In this document: piece by piece, positions 51,297 through 59,927 of the stretch | Numbering within the stretch: the first letter of the stretch is position 1 | Layout: each line of letters opens with the position of its first letter | Made by a program: the position numbers and the translations under genes | Source of the DNA: CAZPMC01 sp964587755 | GTDB lineage: Bacteria; Bacillota; Clostridia; Acetivibrionales; DTU013 | Assembly: GCA_964587755.1 (NCBI GenBank) | Contig: CAZPMC010000001.1 | Location: 1-64,000, forward strand | Reading direction: 5' to 3' | DNA: 64,000 bases | Notes under the pieces: generated by a model | Databases searched by the model: none | What the model was told of the DNA's origin: nothing | Seen by the model: the letters and a program-made list of their open reading frames with translations, nothing else

Positions 51297-52595
51297 TTAT
51301 TCCTCTGCGACCTTCTTTGCTTCTGCATTAATGCTTTCTATTGCTTCATCTACACTCATTTGTCCCATCATAACAGCGTTGTAAGCATTAACTGCATATG
51401 TTGAGGCAACACCGGGGTTTGCAAGCACATAACCAAACTGAGCAAATTCAACACTTTTGTCCAGTGCATCCCAGTTAGTAGGGCCATTTTCTCCACCCGC
51501 TCTGTAGTATCCATTCTTGTTAAATTCTATTCTTGCAGACGGGTTAGTTCCCATCTTGCTTATTAATTCTTGTCCTTCGTCACTCATAGAGAATTCTATA
51601 AAGGTCCATGCTGCATCCTTAACTTTACTCTTTGAATTGATAGTGAAAAGACCTGTATGCAGAGTAGTATATTGTCTTACATCCTTTGGCAATGGAGCAA
51701 CATCCCATTTAAAGTCTTTTATCGGTCTGTAAGTCTGTATCATCCAGTTACCATGCCTTGTCATAGCAGCTTTGCCTGCGCTGAACAGATCAACTGCGTT
51801 TGTTCCTGAAGCTGCTGGTGGAGGGCTAACCTTTAATTCATTTGTCAGGTCATACTGCCACTGGAGAGCTTTTTTTGCTCCCTCGCCCAATGTGAGCACA
51901 CCGTTATCATCAACGATATCGTCTCCTGCTGCTCCAAAGGTGGAATACCAGAGCCCCTGGAAGGATATAGCGTCAACACCCCACTGCTCTGTTTTTCCGT
52001 CCTTAACTATTGTAAGAGCCTTTGCAGCATCCTCAAATTCCTTCCATGTCCAGTCATTAGTCGGATATGGAACGTTTGCAGCATCAAACATATCTTTGTT
52101 GTAGAATAAAATTTCGACTGCCATACACCATGGTAATCCGTATGCTGCTCCTAAAGATTTGTTGAAGCTTGCAACGGAGGGTGCGAGTTCGTCTATTGAA
52201 AATGCTTTAGTGTTCTTTATGTAGTCATCAAGAGGATCAACATGTCCGTTCTTAGCAAATCTTACAATATCGCATTCCCATGCTAAGATGACATCTGGAG
52301 CTGTTCCTGCAGCAATCATTGAATTGAGCTTCTCAGAGTAATTGCCCTCTGTTACTGCAATATAGTCCACTGTGATGTTTGTATGCTTTCTCTCAAAAGC
52401 ATAAATCCAGTCAACATCCTTGTTGTCACCTCTTTGAGCCCAAGACGCGAACTTGATTGTGGCTTTTTCGTCTGATGCCTTACCCGAATCAGTACTGCCG
52501 CCAGACTTGTCAGTCTTACCGCAACCGGCAAACATTGTCATAGCAAACAAAACTGCCAGTACGATACATAGAACTTTTAATGCTTTTTTACTCAT
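51297..52595 (-). CDS. extracellular solute-binding lipoprotein, family 1 (sugar)
   Basis: Receptor of the second importer, 432 residues. The signal peptide ends in the lipobox FAMTMFAGCGKT and a Ser/Gly linker leads to TIKFASWAQRGDNKDVDWIY. The ATG at 52595 has GGAGGAG nine bases upstream; an ATG five codons earlier lies ahead of it. It is the first gene of the importer, followed by both permeases and then the kinase-regulator unit. The ligand cannot be named; family 1 proteins in such loci bind oligosaccharides. Confidence 0.93.
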   Translation of the reverse strand: MSKKALKVLCIVLAVLFAMTMFAGCGKTDKSGGSTDSGKASDEKATIKFASWAQRGDNKDVDWIYAFERKHTNITVDYIAVTEGNYSEKLNSMIAAGTAPDVILAWECDIVRFAKNGHVDPLDDYIKNTKAFSIDELAPSVASFNKSLGAAYGLPWCMAVEILFYNKDMFDAANVPYPTNDWTWKEFEDAAKALTIVKDGKTEQWGVDAISFQGLWYSTFGAAGDDIVDDNGVLTLGEGAKKALQWQYDLTNELKVSPPPAASGTNAVDLFSAGKAAMTRHGNWMIQTYRPIKDFKWDVAPLPKDVRQYTTLHTGLFTINSKSKVKDAAWTFIEFSMSDEGQELISKMGTNPSARIEFNKNGYYRAGGENGPTNWDALDKSVEFAQFGYVLANPGVASTYAVNAYNAVMMGQMSVDEAIESINAEAKKVAEE

Positions 52596-52718
52596 TCTGT
52601 TCTCCTCCATCTTTTCATTTTTTATCGATAACCTACGACATATATAATTATAATTTACTAAATCTGTTATTTGACTACAACATTTTGAGATTTACTACAT
52701 TATTTTGAGAATAAAAAA

Positions 52719-52755
52719 GCAGTGACGATTTTTTTAATATCAAATCAGTCACTGC
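52719..52755 (-). terminator. terminator of the NCS2 permease gene
   Basis: GCAGTGAC (52719-52726) pairs perfectly with GTCACTGC (52748-52755). On the minus strand TTTTTTAT follows. It lies 35 bases past the stop. Confidence 0.8.
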
Positions 52756-52789
52756 CTTCTCTTTTATGAGTATGGGGATATCTTATATG

Positions 52790-54172
52790 CTAATTTGCTG
52801 ATTCTTCCTTTTGCTTTTTATTCCCTATGCTCAAAATAAGGTTCAATATGATACCGAATATAGCGGCACCGGCAACGCATGGAACCTCAATGCCAAAGAA
52901 CGGGATGTTTCCATTGAAGCCGTATTGGCCTCCAAGGCCTATAACCATTATTGTCGCAATAACAGCTATGTTTTTGGAGCTGAACATATCTACTTTTTTC
53001 TCAATCATTATTGCCGCTCCCTGAGCTGCGATGGCACCGAAAAGATATACCTCTAAACCGCCAATAACAGCCGTCGGTACAGAATATATGGCATTTATAA
53101 GCGGTGTGAAGCAAGCTATAATCATAGCTATTATTGAAGCACCGATAAGAACCGGTATTGAGAAAACCTTTGTGATAGCCATAGCACTTATGTTCTCACC
53201 ATAATTCGTACCGGCAGGACCACCAACAAAGCCTGAAACCATATCGCCGATACCGTCACCAATCAGGTTAAGACCAAGTTTATCGGCAATATTATACTTC
53301 TTTTCAGCGCCTTTTTTCTTTGCAAGGTCGTTTACATATATATCAAGCTGATATACATGTGCCGTTGACTCAGGTATTGTCGCAATTGCAATTGGCATAA
53401 TTGCTGCAACTGCAAACCACGTAGGCTTAGGCAGAGTAAATATAGGAAGTGCAAATACGCCTGAGTTTGCAGCCTCCGGTAATACCTTAAACAGGTTTAT
53501 ACCTGTTGCCAGGTTAATGATAAAAGCGGCTAGGCAGCCTAGTATCGGACCTAACAGCAGTGGAAGCTGCCCTAAGAAGCCCTTTAGATATACCGATAAG
53601 AGAATTGTGGCGAACAATGTTATAAGAGATACTACCCACGCCATATTCATGGCAAGCTGGGGGTCTGTTCCTGCAGCAATTGCATTTGCAGAAGACGCTG
53701 CATCTGTCAGGGCTGTCCCCGCCAGAGTAAGTCCTATTACCATCGCAATGGGGCCTGTGATTGAAGCAGGAAGTATTTTTTCAATCGTATCCTTACCGAA
53801 ACGGTTTATTATCAGTCCGGCTGCTATTGATATCAAACCTGACATTATAATACCGAATTGGGCAACTGAGATTTTGTCATTAAGAGCTAAATCTGCCAAT
53901 TCGGAAGAAGCCATCAAACTGCCTATGGCTGCAACATATGAGAAGCTAGAGCCATAATACAGAGGTATTTGTCTACCTGTTATAAGGATAAAACAAATCG
54001 TTGCAAGTCCACTTGCGAAAATAGTCGTCGAAATATGAAATCCTGTGATAATTGCAACAGCCACCGTTGCCGGGAACATAACGATAACCTGCTGTATTGC
54101 ATAGAGTAAAAGCTTCCATATGGGAGGTCTTTCATCGGGAAGATAGCCGATTACCTGTTGATTTTTTGCCAT
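52790..54172 (-). CDS. NCS2-family uracil/xanthine permease
   Basis: Nucleobase-proton symporter of 460 residues with about 14 helices or half-helices. Family segments are ATVAVAIITGFHISTTIFAS, IPLYYGSSFSYVAAI (the QxP/YxGSSF region) and PIAIATIPESTAHVYQLDIY, the last holding the conserved glutamate of substrate binding. Later GPAGTNYGENISAMAITKVF is the second conserved glutamate region. It resembles UraA/PyrP more than xanthine permeases, but substrate choice is not certain. The ATG at 54172 has AAGGGGGA upstream. Its leader contains a terminator with a competing pairing (54217-54306), suggesting attenuation by pyrimidine or purine supply. Confidence 0.9.
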   Translation of the reverse strand: MAKNQQVIGYLPDERPPIWKLLLYAIQQVIVMFPATVAVAIITGFHISTTIFASGLATICFILITGRQIPLYYGSSFSYVAAIGSLMASSELADLALNDKISVAQFGIIMSGLISIAAGLIINRFGKDTIEKILPASITGPIAMVIGLTLAGTALTDAASSANAIAAGTDPQLAMNMAWVVSLITLFATILLSVYLKGFLGQLPLLLGPILGCLAAFIINLATGINLFKVLPEAANSGVFALPIFTLPKPTWFAVAAIMPIAIATIPESTAHVYQLDIYVNDLAKKKGAEKKYNIADKLGLNLIGDGIGDMVSGFVGGPAGTNYGENISAMAITKVFSIPVLIGASIIAMIIACFTPLINAIYSVPTAVIGGLEVYLFGAIAAQGAAIMIEKKVDMFSSKNIAVIATIMVIGLGGQYGFNGNIPFFGIEVPCVAGAAIFGIILNLILSIGNKKQKEESAN

Positions 54173-54216
54173 GTTAACATCCCCCTTAAAAATTTTTTTA
54201 ATATACGCAAATAAAA

Positions 54217-54306
54217 AATCTTGTCCGCACACTGACAGACAAGATTATACCTCGCACAATACAAGGTTATACTGACTTTTGAAACCTTATGTCAACATCT
54301 TGTCGG
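54217..54306 (-). promoter_or_regulatory. attenuator-like leader of the NCS2 permease
   Basis: In RNA sense, a terminator hairpin is formed by AATCTTGTC and GACAAGATT (bases 54246-54238 and 54225-54217), followed by TTTTTATTT. An upstream segment CCGACAAGAT (54306-54297) is also complementary to ATCTTGTC of the terminator's first arm and would form an alternative antiterminator. An AAGGTT/AACCTT stem lies between them. No PyrR-binding consensus or known riboswitch core was recognised. Confidence 0.6.
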
Positions 54307-54491
54307 TATCACTGTACCAGACTTAAAGATATTTTATTCTTTGCAATTCTATCATAAGGAAATAATTTTTACAATATAATTTGAAAAATATTTATGTCAA
54401 TTGGTGTCAAAATTTTATGACCTGCCTTAGGGAACTACCTGCCATTAATTTCGTCAAACTAATTAACAATAATTTAAAGGAGTCTTTAATC

Positions 54492-55757
54492 ATGAGATAT
54501 AGAATCATAGCATTTGCGCTGTTTCTTGTTCTTTTATTGCCAACTTTGTTATCTATCTCAGGCTGCGGCACAAGGGTACAAGCACAGGACCTGATGTCAG
54601 ACATTAAGGCCGATAATAAGGATACAGATATTGATATCACAGGCTTCCATGCCTCTGCTATAACAGACTTCGGCGTAAAACTTTTTCAAGGAAGCATTGA
54701 AGAAGGAAAAAATACTCTTATTTCTCCTCTTTCGGTTATAAGTGCTCTTGCCATGACCGCAAACGGAGCTAAGGGAGAGACACTTTCTCAAATGGAGGAT
54801 ACATTCGGTCTTCCCGTATCACAGTTAAACGAGTATCTATGCGCTTATAAAGCTTCCCTAGCCTCAGATGATAAATACAAGCTCAGCCTTGCAAACTCCA
54901 TCTGGTTTAAGGATGATGACAGCTTTGTGGTCAAGCCTGATTTCCTTCAAATAAACGCCGACTGGTACGGTGCCGGAATTTTTAAAGCACCCTTTGACAG
55001 CTCAACCCTAAAGGATATCAACTCTTGGGTCAGTGACAACACAAACGGTATGACAAAGGACATTCTCGATGAAATACCCGGGGAGGCTATTATGTATCTT
55101 GTCAATGCTCTCTCCTTTGATGCCGAGTGGCAAAATATTTATAAGGAAAATGAAGTGAAAAAAAGTGTTTTCACCACGCAGGACGGCATAGCAAAGGATG
55201 TTGATTTGATGTATTCACAGGAAGGCAAATATTTAGAGGATAAAAATGCCACCGGATTTATTAAATACTATGCCGACAGAAAATATGCATTTGCAGCACT
55301 TCTTCCTAATGAAGGAGTAAGCATTGAGGACTATGCTGCGACACTAAATGGTGAGAGACTGCATAATATCCTTTCTAATGCAAAAAGTGCTACAGTTAAT
55401 GCAGCGACACCAAAATTCAAGTGCGAATACGACCTGGAAATGAATGATCTTTTAAAATCCTTGGGCATAATCAATGCCTTTGATTCCGGCATTGCGGACT
55501 TCTCAGGCTTAGGCTCCTCTACACAGGGCAATATATACATCGGCCGTGTACTTCACAAGACATTCATAGCTGTTGACGAAAAAGGCACAAAGGCCGGTGC
55601 TGCAACAGTTGTTGAAATGAAGGACGAAAGCGCTATTTGGGAGCCTGATGATATTAAAACCGTATATCTTGACCGTCCCTTTGTTTACATGCTAATTGAC
55701 TGCAAAGCAAATCTGCCCTTCTTTATAGGCACAGTCATGGACCCTAGCTTGACATAA
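54492..55757 (+). CDS. serpin lipoprotein (protease inhibitor)
   Basis: Suicide inhibitor of serine or cysteine proteases, 421 residues. The signal peptide ends in the lipobox LLSISGCGTR, so it should be held on the outer face of the membrane. The serpin fold begins near ASAITDFGVKLF and has NTLISPLSVISALAMTANGA and YLVNALSFDAEW. The reactive loop hinge is EKGTKAGAAT, with small residues as in inhibitory serpins. Counting 17 residues from the hinge glutamate gives P1 Glu and P1' Ser (MKDE/S). FVYMLIDCKANLPFFIGTVM is the normal C-terminus. The ATG at 54492 follows AAAGGAG; the frame upstream has no such site. The gene is monocistronic. Confidence 0.93.
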   Translation: MRYRIIAFALFLVLLLPTLLSISGCGTRVQAQDLMSDIKADNKDTDIDITGFHASAITDFGVKLFQGSIEEGKNTLISPLSVISALAMTANGAKGETLSQMEDTFGLPVSQLNEYLCAYKASLASDDKYKLSLANSIWFKDDDSFVVKPDFLQINADWYGAGIFKAPFDSSTLKDINSWVSDNTNGMTKDILDEIPGEAIMYLVNALSFDAEWQNIYKENEVKKSVFTTQDGIAKDVDLMYSQEGKYLEDKNATGFIKYYADRKYAFAALLPNEGVSIEDYAATLNGERLHNILSNAKSATVNAATPKFKCEYDLEMNDLLKSLGIINAFDSGIADFSGLGSSTQGNIYIGRVLHKTFIAVDEKGTKAGAATVVEMKDESAIWEPDDIKTVYLDRPFVYMLIDCKANLPFFIGTVMDPSLT

Positions 55758-55777
55758 AGTTAAAAAAAGCTTATCTT
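55749..55777 (+). promoter_or_regulatory. promoter of the lysine riboswitch operon
   Basis: A consensus TTGACA (55749-55754) overlaps the last codons of the serpin gene. With a 17-base spacer the -10 is TATCTT (55772-55777). A TATAAT at 55795-55800 without a good -35 is an alternative. Confidence 0.55.
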
Positions 55778-55811
55778 ATATATTATAAGGAAAATATAAT
55801 AGTTTCAGCTT

Positions 55812-55980
55812 TAGGATAGAGGCGCGTAAAGAATGAGTAACCTGTTGCTAAGGTCAGCGCAGCCGCAGCAGATAAAAGGTCTTTACGCCGAAGGGTCACA
55901 TCCTTGCCTGAGGATATGATTACCTGGGCCGTCGGAAAATATCCGTCGGACTGCCGCCATTGGCGGAGCGCTGTCTATGC
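55812..55980 (+). ncRNA. lysine riboswitch (L box)
   Basis: The conserved L-box blocks occur in order: GATAGAGGCGCG, ATGAGTAA, CGCCGAAGG, TGGGCCGT and GGACTGCC. The five-helix layout is recognisable: the P1 5' strand near GGATAGA and its 3' strand near TGTCTAT at about 55972-55978. The intrinsic terminator that follows (55997-56030) indicates transcriptional control: lysine binding favours termination, shutting off the ABC importer. Confidence 0.92.
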
Positions 55981-55996
55981 ACGAAAAAATTCGATG

Positions 55997-56030
55997 CCAT
56001 GAACGCTTTGCCGTACATGGTTGTTTTTTT
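55997..56030 (+). terminator. riboswitch-controlled terminator
   Basis: CCATGAACG (55997-56005) pairs with CGTACATGG (56012-56020) with one mismatch, followed by TTGTTTTTTT. It lies between the L box and the binding-protein gene. Confidence 0.8.
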
Positions 56031-56064
56031 AGCTGAACAATATCGAATTTGGGAGGAAATTATC

Positions 56065-56919
56065 ATGTTTAAAAGGATTTTTGCAATTTTACTGGCGTGT
56101 ATAACAATACTTTCATTTGCTGCTTGTGGTAACAAATCAGGAGGCGCAGACAAAAACTCCGTACTGGAAACAGGTGTTTTCCGTGTTGGAATGGAATGTG
56201 CCTACGCACCATACAACTGGACTCAGTCTGATGATTCCAACGGTGCTGTCCCCATTCACAACAGCAGCGATTTTGCTTATGGCTATGATGTAATGATGGC
56301 TAAAAAGATTTGTGAAGCAAACGGATGGACCCTGGAGATCCGAAAGCTTGACTGGGATTCTATTCCTATTGCCGTTCAGTCTGGTGAGATTGACGCAGGT
56401 ATTTGTGGTCAATCAATTACCTCAGAGAGAATGGAATCTGTGGACTTCTCCACTCCTTATTACTATGCATCCTTGGTTACCCTTGTAAAAGCAGACGGAC
56501 CTTATGCAAATGCCACAGGAATCTCTGACTTTGAAGGCGCAACCTGTACTTCTCAAATCAACACAGTATGGTATGATGTCTGCCTTCCTCAGATAAAAAA
56601 TGCAAATATTCTGCCGGCTCAGGAAACCTCAGGTACAATGCTGGTAGCTCTGGCATCGGGAGCGGTTGATCTTGTTTGTACCGATTATCCTACAGCTCTT
56701 GCGGCTGTAACAGCGTACCCTGATATGAAGCTTTTGGACTTTACAGGCGAGGATGATAACTACGAAGTTTCAGAAGAAGAAATAAATATCGGTATCAGCT
56801 GCATGAAGGGCAACTCAAAGCTTGTAGAAGCTATAAACAAAGTACTTGAAACCATGACCACCGATGATTATGAGGCAATGATGAAGCAAGCTATTGCCGT
56901 TCAGCCATTGTCTGAATAA
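56065..56919 (+). CDS. amino-acid ABC transporter substrate-binding lipoprotein, probably lysine
   Basis: Receptor of 284 residues, solute-binding family 3. The lipobox is TILSFAACGNK. The domain starts FRVGMECAYAPYNWTQ and has the ligand segment GQSITSERMESVDFSTPYYY, whose arginine contacts the amino-acid carboxylate. The ATG at 56065 has GGGAGGAAAT upstream; the open frame before it is riboswitch and terminator sequence. Control by the lysine riboswitch shows that the operon responds to lysine. That makes lysine the best candidate substrate, with arginine or other basic amino acids less likely. Confidence 0.93.
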   Translation: MFKRIFAILLACITILSFAACGNKSGGADKNSVLETGVFRVGMECAYAPYNWTQSDDSNGAVPIHNSSDFAYGYDVMMAKKICEANGWTLEIRKLDWDSIPIAVQSGEIDAGICGQSITSERMESVDFSTPYYYASLVTLVKADGPYANATGISDFEGATCTSQINTVWYDVCLPQIKNANILPAQETSGTMLVALASGAVDLVCTDYPTALAAVTAYPDMKLLDFTGEDDNYEVSEEEINIGISCMKGNSKLVEAINKVLETMTTDDYEAMMKQAIAVQPLSE

Positions 56920-56945
56920 AACAAACCGGAAAGGATTCTTTCGCT

Positions 56946-57752
56946 ATGCAAAGCACACTACCAACCGATTTTTGGGGTCGGATAAGCTTTTTAATAACAA
57001 ATTACAGCAGCTCATTTTTAAGAGGAGCTGCAGCAACGATTGCCATTGCCCTTGTCGGAACTATTATAGGCTGCCTGATAGGGTTTGTTGTCGGTATTAT
57101 TCAGACAATACCCTATGACAAAAACAGTTCATTACCAAAGCGAATTTTAATGACTGTAATAAATGGAATACTCAAAATTTATGTTGAGGTATTTCGAGGA
57201 ACACCCATGATAGTACAGGCAATGTTTATTTATTACGGTGCTTTGATGTATCTAAATATCGGCATGGGTATGTGGACTGCCGCATTCTTTATAATATCCA
57301 TAAATACCGGAGCTTATATGGCAGAGACTGTCCGGGGTGGTATTATTTCAGTGGACCCGGGGCAAACCGAGGGTGCAAAGGCAATCGGTATGACACATTT
57401 TCAGACAATGATGTATATCGTCTTCCCCCAGACACTGCGAAATATTATTCCACAGATTGGCAACAATCTGATTATCAATATAAAGGACTCCTCTGTTTTA
57501 AGTGTTATCGGAACCGTCGAGCTCTTCTATGCTGCTAAGCAGACCTCCGGAGCATATTATTGGTATTTTGAGAGCATGTCTGTTGCTATGGTCGTGTATC
57601 TTATAATGACCCTGCTTACCTCCTTCCTGCTTCGCAAATGGGAGAAAAAGCTTGACGGGAAGGCAACCTTCGACTTAGCGACTACTGACACCTTAGCCCA
57701 TACCAGCGGGCTGATGCGCGGTCCAGTGCTAGAAAGGAGAGCTGAGCAATGA
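56946..57752 (+). CDS. amino-acid ABC transporter permease, HisM type
   Basis: Membrane subunit of the same importer, 268 residues with about five helices (for example GAAATIAIALVGTIIGCLIG). EVFRGTPMIVQAMFIYYG is the family hallmark. The EAA loop reads GAKAIGMTHFQTMMYIVFPQ and is followed by TLRNIIPQIGNNLIINIKDS. It starts 26 bases after the binding-protein stop and its stop codon overlaps the ATPase start (ATGA), so the three genes are one operon under the lysine riboswitch. A single permease gene suggests a homodimeric channel. Confidence 0.95.
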   Translation: MQSTLPTDFWGRISFLITNYSSSFLRGAAATIAIALVGTIIGCLIGFVVGIIQTIPYDKNSSLPKRILMTVINGILKIYVEVFRGTPMIVQAMFIYYGALMYLNIGMGMWTAAFFIISINTGAYMAETVRGGIISVDPGQTEGAKAIGMTHFQTMMYIVFPQTLRNIIPQIGNNLIINIKDSSVLSVIGTVELFYAAKQTSGAYYWYFESMSVAMVVYLIMTLLTSFLLRKWEKKLDGKATFDLATTDTLAHTSGLMRGPVLERRAEQ

Positions 57753-58489
57753 GTGATGTGATTATCAAGGTAAGCCACTTGGGAAAAACCTTTGGTACAA
57801 ACGTTGTTTTGAGGGATATTGATTTCACGGTATCAAAAGGTGACGTAACTTCAATAATAGGTGCTTCAGGCTCCGGAAAATCGACACTGCTGCGTTGCAT
57901 TAACCTTTTAGAAACGCCTACCGTCGGTGAAATTCTCTTTCATGGCAAACCAATCAACGACAAAAAGGTAGATGCCTCAAAGTACCGTACCCGTGTAGGA
58001 ATGGTTTTTCAATCCTTCAATCTTTTTAACAACCTTACTGTTCTTGATAACTGTATTGTCGGTCAGACAAAGGTGTTAAAAAAGAAAAAGGAGGAATCGG
58101 TAGAGCAGGCAATGAAATATCTGGAAAAAGTCGGCATGGCTCCATATATAAACGCTAAGCCGCATCAGTTGTCCGGTGGACAAAAGCAGCGTGTTGCCAT
58201 TGCCCGTGCCCTTGCCATGGAACCGGAGGTGCTGCTTTTTGACGAGCCGACCTCTGCTCTTGACCCTGAAACTGTTGGTGAGGTTTTAACGGTAATGCGA
58301 AGCCTCGCTCAAGAAGGCATGACAATGATTGTCGTAACCCATGAAATGGCCTTTGCCCGTGATGTGAGCAATCATGTTGTCTTTATGTCGGAAGGTGTTA
58401 TCTGTGAGGAAGGATCTCCGAAGGATATATTCGAGAATCCCAAAAGCCCCAGAACCCAGGAATTCTTGGCACGCTTCACCCAAAGCTAA
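57749..58489 (+). CDS. amino-acid ABC transporter ATP-binding protein
   Basis: ATPase subunit of 246 residues. Motifs: Walker A GASGSGKST (about 34-42), Q loop GMVFQSFNLFNNL, signature LSGGQKQRVAIARALA, Walker B VLLFDEPTSALDPE and the H loop VVTHEM. It is the GlnQ/HisP type that pairs with family 3 binding proteins. AAAGGAG lies at normal distance before the ATG. A strong terminator follows the stop. Confidence 0.97.
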   Translation: MSDVIIKVSHLGKTFGTNVVLRDIDFTVSKGDVTSIIGASGSGKSTLLRCINLLETPTVGEILFHGKPINDKKVDASKYRTRVGMVFQSFNLFNNLTVLDNCIVGQTKVLKKKKEESVEQAMKYLEKVGMAPYINAKPHQLSGGQKQRVAIARALAMEPEVLLFDEPTSALDPETVGEVLTVMRSLAQEGMTMIVVTHEMAFARDVSNHVVFMSEGVICEEGSPKDIFENPKSPRTQEFLARFTQS

Positions 58490-58503
58490 AAGATTGTTTT
58501 TAA

Positions 58504-58545
58504 AAGGCGGATGCTGAATACCTGCATCCGCCTTACTTGTTTTGG
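58504..58545 (+). terminator. terminator of the lysine ABC operon
   Basis: Perfect 11-bp arms AAGGCGGATGC (58504-58514) and GCATCCGCCTT (58524-58534), nine-base loop, then ACTTGTTTT. Confidence 0.9.
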
Positions 58546-58572
58546 CGTTAAATCAGACAACCAGTCAGGCTC

Positions 58573-58875
58573 TCATCCTTCGAAATCCAAACAAAGTCTT
58601 GTTTCAACGTATGGACGGACATATGTATTTGCAACCTTTATATGAGCCGGATGGTCTTGATATCCCTTATAAGCCGCTACATCTGTAAATACGCTGTCCA
58701 GCATCAGGTCAGCATTTGAGGTCTCTATGCTGTCTATTTGGACATGTATTTTTTCGATCCCGCCGATTTGCCCCTTCAATGCTTCAAGCTCCTTTTTGAT
58801 ATTTTGCTTTACCTTGCTCTTTTCCTCATTAGATAAAGAATCCTTCAACTTCCAAAGTATAATGTGATATAACAT
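58573..58875 (-). CDS. Dabb (stress-responsive alpha/beta barrel) domain protein
   Basis: A 100-residue single-domain protein of the Dabb/ferredoxin-like dimeric fold: MLYHIILWKLKDSLSNEEKS at the start, an AL(K)GQIGGIEKIHVQID middle and YKGYQDHPAHIKVANTYVRP, which is the most conserved part. Family members include small monooxygenase-like and stress-induced proteins; most have no known reaction. GGGGGAGGAAC lies before the ATG. It is a single gene, convergent with the lysine ABC operon and divergent from ylmH, so the context does not suggest a function. Confidence 0.88.
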   Translation of the reverse strand: MLYHIILWKLKDSLSNEEKSKVKQNIKKELEALKGQIGGIEKIHVQIDSIETSNADLMLDSVFTDVAAYKGYQDHPAHIKVANTYVRPYVETRLCLDFEG

Positions 58876-59021
58876 TTCAGTGTTCCTCCCCCTGATACGA
58901 TTACTTTGAATTTATTTTAACACATTCTTTAAGTGGTTAGAACCATATGCTATAATTTTTCCTGCAGCTGTCTTTTTACAACAATGCAGCAAAAACCATC
59001 AGAGTATCGGAGATATATGAT

Positions 59022-59837
59022 TTGGATAAGCAGGATTTTTTAAAGAAATTCACACGGAATAATGAAGATAAGCTACTGCTTGCAAAGGCTTTAGACAAGC
59101 TTGAAGAAACTGCCCGGCACAACGTGCCTTCAAGCACTAAGCTTTTGAATGAACAGGAAAGAGCATTCTTGGAAGCTGCACTCAAAAGCTTAGGGACTTT
59201 CGGGGCTGACAGAAGAATTTTTTGGGGCGGCTATGAAAATGCTCTAAGAACTGTGTTGATTTTTCTGCCTGACTACATGGAGCCTAAGGACATAATAACT
59301 GATTACAACAAAGCCTTTGATCCTCTCGCCTACATCCGTGTAGAATACCCTACCCAAAAGACTCTTAACCACAGGGACTTCCTCGGCAGCCTTTTAAGTT
59401 CAGGTGTTACAAGGGAAACCATCGGAGATATTTTAGTCGGTGAAAATTCATGCGATATTGTAATACTAAAAGAGATTCTCCCCTATGTTATGTCAAATTT
59501 CGATACAGTGGGACGAGTAAAAATCAAAAAGGCTGCAATTGATTCTAAAGGTTTAATCATCCCTGAGCTAAAGTATGTTGCAATTAAAGCGACACTAGCT
59601 TCAATGCGCCTTGATAAGGTTATTTCAACCGGCTTCTCTTTAAGCCGTACCAAGGCAGGTGATTATATAGCAGCCGGCCGGGTCATGCTTAATTACATAG
59701 AATGTAAAAAACCCGACAAGCTAATTAGCGCATCAGATATTATAACAGTGCGGGGGCTGGGTAAAATTGAACTTCAGCAGGTCGGTCCCCTCACAAGAAA
59801 AGGCCGCTTATCGGTAATTATAAAAAAATATGTATAG
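59022..59837 (+). CDS. ylmH: YlmH-type S4 RNA-binding protein
   Basis: RNA-binding protein of 271 residues, the YlmH family linked in other Firmicutes to ribosome rescue or quality control and located by the division gene cluster. The N-terminal YlmH domain (about 10-180) has ERAFLEAALKSLG and RRIFWGGYENALRTVLIFLP. The C-terminal S4 domain (about 188-250) has MRLDKVISTGFSLSRTKAGD and YIAAGRVMLN. It starts at a TTG with CGGAGA upstream, in agreement with the family N-terminus (MDKQDFLKKF). Here it is outside the division cluster, standing alone before glnA. Confidence 0.9.
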   Translation: MDKQDFLKKFTRNNEDKLLLAKALDKLEETARHNVPSSTKLLNEQERAFLEAALKSLGTFGADRRIFWGGYENALRTVLIFLPDYMEPKDIITDYNKAFDPLAYIRVEYPTQKTLNHRDFLGSLLSSGVTRETIGDILVGENSCDIVILKEILPYVMSNFDTVGRVKIKKAAIDSKGLIIPELKYVAIKATLASMRLDKVISTGFSLSRTKAGDYIAAGRVMLNYIECKKPDKLISASDIITVRGLGKIELQQVGPLTRKGRLSVIIKKYV

Positions 59838-59851
59838 AATATTACAGTTGA

Positions 59852-59879
59852 TTGCATTTTTATTCAAAAAGTGTATAAT
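59852..59879 (+). promoter_or_regulatory. promoter of glnA
   Basis: TTGCAT (59852-59857), 16 bases, TATAAT (59874-59879), about 49 bases before the ATG at 59928. Confidence 0.65.
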
Positions 59880-59927
59880 TTAATGAGTATTTTGCGAATA
59901 AACGGTATAGCACAGGAGGTTCTTATG

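Noticed and set aside
53517..53957. Plus-strand 146-residue frame
   Set aside because: Antisense to the NCS2 permease gene, without start signal or domain.
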